64,000 nucleotides of DNA from Helianthus annuus (lineage: Eukaryota; Streptophyta; Magnoliopsida; Asterales; Asteraceae): assembly GCF_002127325.2 (NCBI RefSeq), contig NC_035447.2:28641249-28705248 (forward strand), in the 5' to 3' direction. How positions within the stretch are numbered: position 1 is the stretch's first letter; each line of letters opens with the position of its first letter. The translations under genes were made by a program, and so were the position numbers. Below, one piece after another: positions 45,006-55,497 of this stretch. The notes beneath the pieces were generated by a model. That model saw only the letters and a program-made list of their open reading frames with translations. It made no database searches and had not been told where the DNA came from.

Positions 45006-48000
45006 AGGTGGGCAAATTGGCACACCTAGTAAGAGATATCAAGCAGGGTCCACCTGTCGTCAAGGAAGAAAACGATAAGGCGGCAGGCAAGAGGCCGCAG
45101 GAATTGAATATGGTACATGCGGATATGGGAAAAGGGGCAAAACGGAGTTTCTCCACGCTTGAACCCTGGATGTTAGCAACAATGACTATAGAACCTCGTA
45201 TGGAGGACTTACACCTTACAACTGATGCCCTAATCATATCCGCTGCAGTGGGAGATTACCGCATGAGGCGAATGCTGGTTGACACCGGGAGCTCAGAAGA
45301 CATTATCTATGAGCATTGCTTCAACAGAATGCAACCAGAAGATAGGAAACTGCTTGAATCAGTGCATGCTCCCATTAAAGGGTTCACAGGGGAAAAGGTT
45401 GACCCTATTGGTCAGATTACCTTCCCGGTAACATTTGGACAAGAACTCAGAGAAAGAACCATACTCCTAACCTTCCTTGTGGTCCGCGCTGAGTCATACC
45501 ACAATGTGATTATCGGAAGGTTCACCCTGGGGAAGTTGGATGCTATAGTTTCTACAGCACGAGGATTCATGAAGTTCCCTACCCCGCGGGGTATTGCAAC
45601 AGTGTTCCGTGACAAGATTGGAGAGGTATTAAATACCAAAAGATGCCGCCAAGGGCCCACTGGAGCTACGGGTCCAGAAAGGTGGGTACTAAGCACACGC
45701 CATCCGGACCAAATGGTCACAATCGGGGACACCCTTTCTCCAGAAATTAAAAACGACCTGAAGCAATTGCTAAGAAGAAATGTTGATATCTTCGCTTTCG
45801 AACATTCTGACATGACAGGAGTCCCCCGCGATAAAGCAGAGCACAAGCTAGCAACGCTCCCGGGCATCAAGCCGGTCGCACAAGGTAAACGCAGTATGGC
45901 CCCAGATCGAAAGGCAACGGTTGTCAAAGAAGTACGAAAATTGGTGGAAGCGGGAATCCTCAGAGAAACACAATACCATACATGGGTAGCCAACCTGGTA
46001 ATGGTAAAAAAGCCAGACGGAACGTGGCGAATGTGCATTGATTTCAAAGATTTAAACAAAGCATGCCCCAAAGACGCGTACCCACTGCCTGAAATTGATT
46101 TTAAGGTCGATTCCCTGGTGCCTTACAGATATAAGTGTTTCCTAGACGCATATAAAGGGTATCATCAGATCAAGATGTCCAAAGAAGATGAAGAAAAAAC
46201 GGCGTTTCACACCGATGTGGGCATTTTCTATTACACAAAGATGCCTTTCGGTTTACGAAATGCTGGAGCTACCTATCAGAGACTCATGGACAAGGTGTTC
46301 GAAACACAAATCGGACGAAATTTGGAGGTCTACGTCGACGACCTAGTAATCAAAAGCAGGGAAGAAAAGCAAATGTTAGAGGACATTGAGGAAACTTTCC
46401 AAAGGCTTAGAGAGTATAACATCAAGCTCAACCCAAAGAAATGCTCTTTCGGGGTAGAAGAAGGGAAGTTCCTAGGGGTAGTTGTCACCCGAGATGGTTT
46501 TAAAGCTAACCCAGAAAAGGTGGCCGCCATAGCACGGATGCCTTCCCCACGAACATTGAAGGAAGCCCAAGCTTTAAATGGACGGCTAGTGGCGATCAAC
46601 AGATTCCTGGCAAGGCATGCTGAGAAATCCTTGCCTTTCATTAAAACGTTGAAAGATTGCCTCAACAAGAAGAATTTCAAACGGACCAGCGAAGCGGAAA
46701 AAGTCTTGCAAGACATGAAGCGTTTCATAGAAGGACTACCCATGCTGACAGCACCAAGGCCTAATGAGGTGTTAAAGATGTATTTAGCAGCAGCTCACAC
46801 CGCAGTAAGCGTTGTGCTTATGGTAAAGCGAGATGGGAGACAAACGCCAATATATTACATCAGCCGGGTATTGGCGGGACCCGAAACGCGATATCCCACG
46901 CTGGAAAAGCTGGTTTTAGCACTTGTACACGCCACGCGGTGATTGAGAAGATATTTCCAAGCACACCGCGTACAGGTCCTAACCAACTACCCGCTACAGC
47001 AAGTCCTGCACAAGCCAGAGATCTCTGGTAGACTGGCCAAGTGGGCAATTGAACTAGGCGCTTTGGATATTGAATATCAGAAACGAACAGCAGTTAAGGG
47101 ACAAGTAATCGCCGACTTTCTAGCCGAAATTCCCGAAGGAGAAGCTAGGCTATTGTGGACCCTGTCGTCCAGGTCATCCCGGAATCCAGCACTGCCCGGC
47201 AGACCTGGAAACTATACACCGACGAGTCATCAAGTGGAAAAGGATCTGGAGCCGGTTTAATGCTGGTAAGTCCAGACGAGATCAGGCTGATGTATGCCTT
47301 ACGTTTCGACTTCGAATGTTCTAACAATGAAGCAGAATACGAAGCACTACTAGCAGGCTTAAGAATGGCGAAATCTATGGGAGCAGCAAGGGTAGACGCG
47401 TATGTTGATTCGCTAATGGTCAACAATCAAGTAAACGAAACGTACGAAGCCAAAGATGAATCGATGGCAAAATACCTGGCGAAAACAAAGGAAATTATGG
47501 CTTCCTTTGATAACGTCACGCTCAATCACGTACATAGAAGTAAGAACCAGATAGCAAATGCTCTCAGCAAACTCGCCACCTCAGGTATGGAAAAAGAAGT
47601 CAAAGTCGAGACGTTGCAGACACCCTCAATCGAACCACGGAATGTTTCCGCCGTTGCAGCGGAAGAGCCTTGCTGGTACACCCCAGTGTTACAATTCCTT
47701 GAGACAGGGGAGCTACCTCCCGCCAAAGGCGAAGCACAGAAGATACAAACGAAGGCGTTGCAATATGAGGTCAATAACGGCATCCTATATCGAAAGTCTT
47801 ACCTAGGACCGCTGTTGCGATGTGTCTCCCCAACAGAAGCAAAGTATCTTATCAACGAGATTCATGCAGGTCTGTGTGGCATTCTCGCCGGACCCCGGGC
47901 GGTGGTGGCCAAAATCCATAACGCCGGATATTATTGGCCTGGGATGCACGAAGACGCCGTGATAGAACTTCAGAAATGTCGTAGTTGCCAGAAATTCGCT

Positions 48001-48903
48001 CCTCAAACAATAAGGCCCAAGAACAACTTAGTACCGGTAACAGCAGCATGGCCTTTCCAAAAATGGGCCGTTGATATTGTTGGACCTTTCCCGCCGGCTC
48101 CCGGAAAGCTAAAGTACTTAATTGTGGCCGTTGACTACTTCACCAAGTGGGTGGAAGCCAAGCCTTTGGCCAAAATAACGACAGATAACGCCAAAAAATT
48201 CCTCTGGGAACACGTAGTATGCCGGTTTGGATTGCCGCTATACCTGGAAAGCGACAATGGAACACAGTTTACAGATAGAGTTTTTCAAGAATGGTGCGCC
48301 AACCTCCAAATCCAACAAATCTTCACATCAGTAGCGCACCCCCAAGGGAATGGCCAGGTGGAGCGAACGAATAGAAGCCTGTTGGATGGCATAAAGAGAC
48401 GACTAGGTCATGAGGGAAGCTCCTGGGTGGAAGAATTGCCAAACGTTCTTTGGGCACACAGAACAATGCCTAAGACGAGCAACAATGAAACCCCTTTTAG
48501 CCTAACCTATGGAGCGGAAGCAATGATACCCGTGGAAGCGGGACTGCCGTCACTATGCCGCCTCATTACAGGCGAAGACAATGATAGATCTTTAAGGGAA
48601 GGCCTAGACTTACTGGAAGAAAGGCGTGAAGCAGCCGCCATCAGCGAAGCAAAGTACAAGAAGTCATTAGAAAGATACTACAACAAGCGGGTGGCCAAGC
48701 AGACTTTCAAAATAGGCGATTATGTTATGCGTGACAACGAAGCAAGTAGGATGGAACCCTTGGGCAAGCTAGGCCCAAACTGGGAAGGCCCCTATGTTAT
48801 CCAAGAAGACTTGGGTAAAGGGGCCTATCGCCTATCTCGACTAGATGGTACACCTGTACCACGCAGTTGGAACATCGCTCAATTAAGGAAATGTTACTTG
48901 TAA
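44987..48903 (+). pseudogene. Tat pol: PR-RT-RNaseH-second RNaseH-integrase, broken
   Basis: Protease LVDTGSSEDII (about 45278). RT with MCIDFKDLNKACPKD, FLDAYKGYHQI and the YVDD box (46331-46342). First RNase H to TGA at 46940-46942 (CGA-to-TGA-like, same frame continues). Connection domain to about 47150, where a frame change leads into the second RNase H (LYTDESSSGKGSGAG, SNNEAEYEALLAG, AYVDSLMV, NALSKLAT; the last position, usually Asp, is Asn). Integrase: the zinc-finger part reads HAGLCGILAG where CGxH is usual, so a His is lost; then CRSCQK, and catalytic VDIVGPF, ESDNGTQF and QVERTNR. It ends at 48903 without a chromodomain, as expected for Tat. Confidence 0.85.
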
Positions 48904-49291
48904 TGCCTTGCTCCTAACAGCAAGAGTGAACCTTTCTTCGAAACACAATTGTAACCCACCCACAGCGGTGTCTTTTCGTTTTATTTCAGTTCAAGCTTAA
49001 TAAAAGTCATTTACTTTTGTTTTTTACTATAAGTTACCATCACACTACGACTGCATAAAACGGTAAAATTACAAACAATACCCTTAAACACGAAATATTT
49101 TCGAATACATAAGTCATAGGGTTAATACATACAGCGCTGACAGCGGGTATCTTGGTAATAGATACACGAACCGCCACAAAAAAGATAGGCATTTTTACAC
49201 ATGCACATAACCTATCTTAAACAAACCAAGTACTTGTCCCTGTTGTTAAAAGCCAACACATGGGAACCAAAAAAGAACATGTACAAAACAC
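48904..49291. other. Tat region between pol and the antisense genes
   Basis: Non-coding; both gene sets converge here. AATAAAAG at about 48999 may be a poly(A) signal for the sense transcript. Confidence 0.45.
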
Positions 49292-49753
49292 CTACTGATG
49301 GAAGTTGGGTGCCATCACCTCTGCAGGGGTATGCAGTACCACACCACCATCAATAAACGTAGAAGGATCAACGGCCAAGCTGCCAGATGATTCACCGTCC
49401 ACTGCCGGAGCCACCATTCCCGAATCGTCCATCAGATCCTTCTTGGAACAACCACCAGAACGACGTTGGTACGTAAAACGGTAACGTCGGACGTGATCAA
49501 CTGGGATAAGCTCTGTCAAAACATCAGCTGACAGGGACAGCAAACCAGAATCCACTGGTTGAGGATTCTCAGGAACAACACTTTTACAGGCTCGATTCGC
49601 TCGGGTTGCAGCAACATTGGGGAGTGGTCTTCTTTTCCGAAGCATCGACTTCGTTACAGGATACTGCAACTGAAGTAAGCCGTCAGCAGCATCCAGTAGC
49701 CGGAAGATTTCAGAAATTCGTTGTCTATACCTTTTTCGCTCCATCCTGTCCAA
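49292..49753 (-). CDS. Antisense ORF in the Tat element, 153 aa, unknown function
   Basis: An uninterrupted frame from ATG 49751-49753 to 49292, opposite to gag-pol. It is basic at the N-terminus (MDRMERKRYRQRISEIFRLL) and acidic/neutral later, with no domain I recognise. It is intact while pol and the larger antisense gene are broken. Tat-type elements are known to carry antisense ORFs; this one could be real or a fortuitous frame. Confidence 0.5.
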   Translation of the reverse strand: MDRMERKRYRQRISEIFRLLDAADGLLQLQYPVTKSMLRKRRPLPNVAATRANRACKSVVPENPQPVDSGLLSLSADVLTELIPVDHVRRYRFTYQRRSGGCSKKDLMDDSGMVAPAVDGESSGSLAVDPSTFIDGGVVLHTPAEVMAPNFHQ

Positions 49754-50008
49754 CTACCAAATAAGGAAAAGGAAGGCTAATTTATAGAAGGGTAGAAAAG
49801 TTTTGACAGTGATGACGTTAGAAACATTAATGGAAAATAATCATTACACGTCACATTGCCACATTTCTAAAATACGGCGGTGTCAGAAATCATGACATTA
49901 GCATTAAAACGTCTGTCAAATCAAAACAGATATTTGCACCAAACTCAAGTAAAACAGTGTTATCAGCAAAACCATAAAAGTACATAATAAGCAAAGTAGA
50001 CAAATTTT

Positions 50009-52583
50009 TTACTCCTCTTCAGACTCCTCCGCGGGGTCCAGCATCAAGCGCAACGACTCTATACCATCTTCATTCACTTTATCCATTAAATCCCCATAAC
50101 AGGACAATGGCTCGGTATATGCTGCTTCGAGAGCGTTTGACATGTCACTTTGAAGCTTACCCTTGGCCGCGTGAAAGTCAGGAGTTATTTTGTCTAACTG
50201 TTGGCACTCCATATAGCCTTTATAAACACCATCATGATGACCGGATTGATAGGCAGCGGCAGACAGGCGATCTATCAGTGCCGTAAAGGGGGGCGATTCA
50301 CGGAGATACTCAAACGCTCCCACCAAGCCATTGGTTATCAACCAATTCCTGTCACCCCGAATAGCCGCCAGCTGACTAGTCAAGTCATCCACTTCGGCGT
50401 TAGATGGTGCCAACGCATTTTCAACCTCCTTCAGTCGGGAAGCCGACGATGTAACAAGCCTGTTATTCTGGGTAACAAGAGAATCACAATGGTCCTGAAG
50501 CTCTTTAACTTTTCCCTCTCGCTCCTCCAGCTCCACCTGTAGTAATCGTATTTGGCAAGAGAAGCTTCTACTTCAGCTGTCAATCAATGGTATCGCTCTT
50601 GAACCTGAGACACAAAATCAATGTCAACTCGGAACCTTTCCAAGTGAGTAGATAATTCGAGTCTCACCTTTTGAGCCTCAGCTATAGCCTTACGCTCCAA
50701 TTCTTCCTGCACACTCTTGGCCTGAGCTAGAACCCGGTCTTTCTCCGCCATATCGCGGGCCCACATTATTCGTTCCTCAGCAAGGTGGGCAGTCACTCTC
50801 TTCAAATCATCTTCAGCTTTGTTCTTCTCTGACAAAAACCTAGCTTCCCTTAACCCAACAGCCTGAAGTTGACTCTCCAAGCGATACTTGTCATCTTTCA
50901 GCTCTTGAATAGTAGACCGCGCTTGGTGAAGCTGGGTGTTATCATGCATCCATCTACGCCGGATTTCTGCTAGCCTTCGAGGTTGGCTCACGGAATCCGC
51001 TATAGTGGAATTCATCAGATTTTCGTTGTTCAAACCCTCAACGTATGCCGCCTCAGCTGGAGGGTACGCCCGCTCAACCCAGTGTTGAATCACGGGGGGG
51101 AAAATCAGCCTGGAAGACTCGACGATTTTCCATTGGGTTTAATAGCATTTATCCTGAGCATTGGGATCCCATCGGACAGTAGGCAAGAATAGGTCATCAA
51201 TCAGACGGGCGCCGTCATCAGCAATACCACTGGTTGACCCCCCAGCTTCACTAGCAGCAGCACCACCGATGCTGGTAACTTCCTGTGCCGCGGATACGGC
51301 AGTAACTTCCTTATCAGCAACAGAAAAAATGCTTAGGGGTGAGTCAAACAGGGACGGATCAACGCTGGATGTCCGTGGTGTGAAAACAGGATCGACTGTA
51401 ACAACCACAGAGGCGGTAGGCATCGGAAGCGGCATGGCACAGCTAATAACAGTGGTAACGCTGGCCGAGGTCTTGGGCTCTGTTGGGCCGCCAGTACCGG
51501 AACTAGAAAACGCCACCCCCACAGACGATACAGGGACTGATGTAACACTCTCAGTTTGAGTCCCGCCAGAGATACCTGCACATCAAACGGCATGGTTCAG
51601 CAACACGAAGCTCATAAACCATATCAACATGCAAGGGCGATCAATACGTACCTAGCGGCAGAGCATAAGCAGCTTGTACAGCCTCAAATGCACTTAAGGT
51701 AGGGGCAATAAATGTTTTCCGTTTCTTCGAGGCGCGAACAGGGCTCGTCATAACGCCGGTCGCAGGAATATTTCTTCTAGGAGACGCGGTCTCCTCAATG
51801 GAAGAAACAGCTACATTGGTCGCCGTATGCTTCTTCCCAGTAAGCTTTACCCGGGTGGACCTCTTTTCCAAAGCCGGAATACCGGTATTTGGGACAGATG
51901 CCAGGGGGAAATGTATACAGCAGGGTCCGCTGGTATAGCGGGTAAAATAAACTGCTCCAGATGCATCCCTAATACACCCAATTCCCCTTCATCCAGCACG
52001 CGATCAGCGGGCCTCAACGCAAGGTGTCGCGAATGATCAACAAAATCAAACATACTCTATTCCCCTGTGAATTATAAGTACATCATTTTTAAAATCTACG
52101 ACAAATGTGACCAAAGGTAATTGAACATACCTGCATCATCCCTTTGAAACGAAGGATACTGCCTAATATCACGCCACAACAAACTCATGCCTACCATCAC
52201 CAGGGCACCTTCAGGGATCACTGTGCACTCGAAAGGACGGCCACACAATTTCGTGTACAGGGCATTCGACACATACGAATCCTCCGAAGGACCGTCATCC
52301 TTGACCTTATCCTTCGGCCCCTTTTCCCTCCAGTACATCTCACCGGGAATAATAGAGGCATCAATATAGAAAAACTTTTTCTTCCAATCCTTGTTTCTAG
52401 AATTGGTAGGAATGTCCCTAAGACAGGACACATCGGTATCCCTCCGGTCAAAGGTAAAGAAAGGGGATTTCCATACAAGAACGAAGAAGGCCCTAAACAC
52501 AACTAGTTCCGGAATCTGACCTAGGGCAACGCAAGCAAATTCGGATTGGCGAAGTTTCACCAACCCGAGTGGATGTAATTGAG
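50009..52583 (-). pseudogene. Antisense gene, 'putative gypsy type transposase' family, broken
   Basis: Reading leftward from the junction at 52583: an N-terminally truncated domain (HPLGLVKLRQSEFACVALG, ELVVFRAFFVLVWKSPFFTF, DASIIPGEMYW) that fits Pfam 'Transposase (putative) gypsy type' as I recall it. A likely 66-nt intron (52065-52130, GT-AG) follows, then FDFVDHSRHLALRPADRV after a TAG, a frame slip near 51910, KLTGKKH...KKRKTF, and a possible intron at about 51653-51571. The C-terminal half is a Ser/Thr/Ala-rich linker and a long coiled coil (about 50995-50400, Leu/Glu/Lys/Arg heptads) ending in an acidic tail. A TAA at 51139-51141 and a slip near 50560 also break it. The function is unknown; despite the name no transposase chemistry is shown. 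Confidence 0.65.
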
Positions 52584-53218
52584 AAAAAGGAACCTAGTGA
52601 AAAAAACTGGTTGGATCCGCCACTCATCTCACTAGTTATGAATTATGAGCAAATGGGAATCTCATGCCATACGGTTCTGTGATGAAATGTACACGTCTAT
52701 ATCTACTAAGCTTAAATTTTTGAAATTGATGGGTAGCATTACACGATCGACGAGATTTTAATAGTTATTTGCTTTCTGTTAATTCGAGACATCTAGAAAT
52801 TGCCTAATTTTCATATATTTTGATTTCGAGGTTAAACCTAATATATAGGGGTTAGTTAGCGTACAATTGGTCTTAACATACGACGCGTACGCGATGAACA
52901 TATAACATGTGGATTTGAGGTTATAACATGCGGATTTTAACGTACAAACTCAGAAGACTCACAAACCCAGAAGATTCACCACGCGGACTTCACAAAACCG
53001 GACGATTCCAACATGCGTACTTCACAACCTCGGAAGATTCCAACATGCGGTTTACAAACTCGGAAGCTTCCAACATGCGGTTTCACAAACTCGGACACTT
53101 CCAACCTGCGGTTCACAAACTCGGGCAAATTCCAACACGCGGATTTATGATTTTGAGGTTTTATAACGTGCGGAATACTCATCGCATACGCTCGTATGTT
53201 AAGGCCAATTGTACAGAA

Positions 53219-53271
<53 letters not shown>

Positions 53272-53503
53272 CTAAAAGTGTGAAAACGATTTTGGTGTTG
53301 ACATGTGACGTTGATGCTAACTTACACTAAGGGTAATATTGTCAAAAACCTCATCCACATGCCAAAGACCATGCACATGCAAGTCCAATGCATATTCCAC
53401 CATTTTTTTAAACTCTCGTAACATTTCTATACGTGATTATTTTTTAAAAAAAATTACACCATAAAATCGAATGTTTTATTATATTTCCAACGAGTATACT
53501 ATT
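52583..53503 (+). repeat. Second copy of the Tat 5' flank (about 915 bp)
   Basis: Collinear and nearly identical with 41836-42750. It starts inside the hAT MITE, then the Helitron CTAG tail, the 30-bp minisatellite element, the left arm of the split element, and ends with ctatt (53499-53503). The join at about 52583 is inside the antisense ORF, within a short run of A. Confidence 0.9.
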
Positions 53504-53941
53504 TGACGAGGTATGACCCACATCGGCCAACCCGACCCGGTCATTACCTATTATTTTAATATAAATAGATAATTATAAATGATTATTCTAGAACTTTCCA
53601 TCTCCGCATGGAAGTTACACAACCAAATCTCCAACTTTTCGGGAAGATCATGCAAATCCCTAACTTTTCGGAATCTATCCTAAGTTAGAGGAAACCCTAA
53701 TGGAAAAACTATAAATAAAGGTAAACGTATAAGGTATGATCCATCTTGCTCTTATACAACTTTCTTCTCTCAATCTTTACTCCCAAAAACCGAGACTTAT
53801 TCTCACGCCGGAGGGTGGTTACAGGAATAACCCCATTCCTGTAACGAGTCCTAATGGTGTTTCTGTTTTGCAGCTAACTGTTCGGGTCACTGATCATTGA
53901 AGTCCTAGCCCGTTATTGCCGTGTAGGTCAGTGTTTCTTCA
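53504..53941 (+). repeat. Solo-type LTR of the Tat family
   Basis: TGACGAGG...TTTCTTCA, 438 bp, flanked on both sides by ctatt (53499-53503 and 53942-53946), as a solo LTR would be. Confidence 0.9.
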
Positions 53942-53946
53942 CTATT

Positions 53947-54619
53947 GTTATACTTTTAAATTAAAAAAATGACATGAACTGGGTGTTCAATAAAAACGCC
54001 ATGAAAAATACCCAGCTGAAAACACTATAAAACACCAAGTTCAGAAGATATGCCATGAAAAATATTCAATTGAAAACGCCATAAAACACCCACTTTAGAA
54101 AAACACCATGAAAACTTAAGTTGAAAACGCCATATAAACACTCTGTTCAGAAAAACACCATGAAAAACTTAATTGAAAACGATATAAAAACGCCCAGTTT
54201 AGAAAAACGCCATAAAAAACCTAGTTGAAAACGCCATAAAAGCACATAGTTCAGAAAACTACCATAAACTAGGTGAAAACGCCATAAAAATACAAATTTG
54301 AAAACGCCATAAAAAACTCAGTTCATTTTTTTTGGAAAGTATATCAATAGTATGCTCGTTGGAAAGATAAAAAAACGCTGAGTTTTATAGTGTAATTTTT
54401 TTAGAAAAATAATCACGTATAAAAAAATTATTGGCGTTTAAATATGATGGGGGAAAATGGCATGTGATTAGCATGTAGACCTTTGTTTGGATCTTCCAAT
54501 TTTACCCCTCATGGTAGTTCTAAGGTTCTCATTATTTACAAAAATGTCACCGCATCATCTTAGCCACAAATCACAAAGATCTTGTGGCTGAAAATTGTTC
54601 TCACCGTTTTCACACTTTA
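53947..54619 (+). mobile_element. Right part of the split long-TIR element, with 52-bp minisatellite
   Basis: Starts with GTTATACTTTT, continuing the arm broken at 42750. It then holds six to seven units of about 52 bp (GAAAACGCCATAAAAACACC...AGTTCAGAAAAACACCATG; 53985-54315), then the right arm (54320-54480) and the terminal CGTTTTCACACTTTA (54605-54619). No gene. Confidence 0.75.
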
Positions 54620-54660
54620 AATCATTCTCACCGTTTAACAATAACACGATCATTAGGGCA

Positions 54661-55227
54661 TGAAAATTTGAGAAATTTGCACATTTAGTCCTTGGACTTT
54701 ATATCTTTGGCCATTTGGCACTTTTAGTCCCTTTCCTTCCTCACATTTGGGATTAGTCGGAGATCCAGAACGCGTTTTAGCTAACGCACGAATAATTTTT
54801 ATTTCTCCTTCCCAGATTCGGGATTAGTTGGAGATTCAAAGATACGTTTTAGTTAACGTTCAATGTACGTCCTTCCTCCTTCCACATAGTCGGGATTAGT
54901 CGGAGGTTTCTCCCTCCACGTAGACGGGATTAGCTGGAATATTGGACACGTGTCGTCACATAATTGGACAGAATTTTCGGGGTGTTACATCCTTACCCCC
55001 TTAAAGGAAATCTCGTCCTCGAGATTTATTCAAAGAGATGCGGGTATTTCCGTCTCTTTTCATATTCAACCTCCCAAGTGTATTCAGGGCCACGATAGGA
55101 ATCCCATTTCACCTTGACGAGGGAAACCTTTTTCTTGCGAAGCTTCTTGACTTCACGGTTCTCAATGGACAATGTTTTTTCAATAAACTTTAAGCTTTTA
55201 TTAATTTGAACATCATAATGAGACACG
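54661..55227 (-). mobile_element. 3' end of a minus-strand chromovirus (pol end, PPT, LTR start)
   Basis: The frame 55226-55023 (minus) encodes the end of a chromodomain-type pol (SLKFIEKTL, REVKKLRKKKVSLVKVKW, EYTWEVEYEKRRKYPHLF). Then comes a purine tract (TTAAGGGGGTAAGGA, about 54990-55005) and an LTR start TGTAACACCCCG at 54989. The LTR seems to run down to about 54661; that end is uncertain. It is one half of an element interrupted at 55227/63777. Confidence 0.75.
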
Positions 55228-55497
55228 TGTAACGCCCTGCATTTCGAAACTTTTTATCTTTTGGCAAGTCTCGTCCTTGTGATACTTAATGATACTATCT
55301 GAGTCTTAATTATGTTAAACTATGTGAAGCTTTTACTCTATATGAAACTTTTATCCTATGCGATGCTTTCGTGATGCTTTTATGATACTTTATACATTAA
55401 CAGTATGAATCTTGACTCTTGTGATACTTTGAAACTTGACTCTTGAAACTTGACACTTGTTGAACGAGAAACTTTGATACTTATTAAACGAGAACCC
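55228..55497 (+). repeat. Truncated 5' LTR of the plus-strand chromovirus
   Basis: TGTAACGCCCTGC and the next 270 bp match the start of the LTR at 58895. The match ends at about 55491-55497, where the zinc-knuckle end of gag follows directly. The rest of the LTR, primer site and most of gag are deleted. Confidence 0.85.

Larger units (their letters stand above)
42751..53941 (+). mobile_element. Tat-lineage Ty3/gypsy locus with antisense genes (composite)
   Basis: Order: LTR (42751-43188), primer site, gag (43236-45005), pol (about 44987-48903) with two RNase H domains, antisense genes (49292-52583), then an abrupt junction at about 52583 to a second copy of the 5' flank (52583-53503) and a solo-type LTR (53504-53941). 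The second RNase H between RT/RNaseH and integrase is a hallmark of the Tat clade (family knowledge). Breaks in pol and the lost 3' end make it non-autonomous. Confidence 0.85.

Noticed and set aside
53985..54315. CRISPR array
   Set aside because: The repeats are contiguous, diverged 52-bp units without unique spacers, in a plant transposon.
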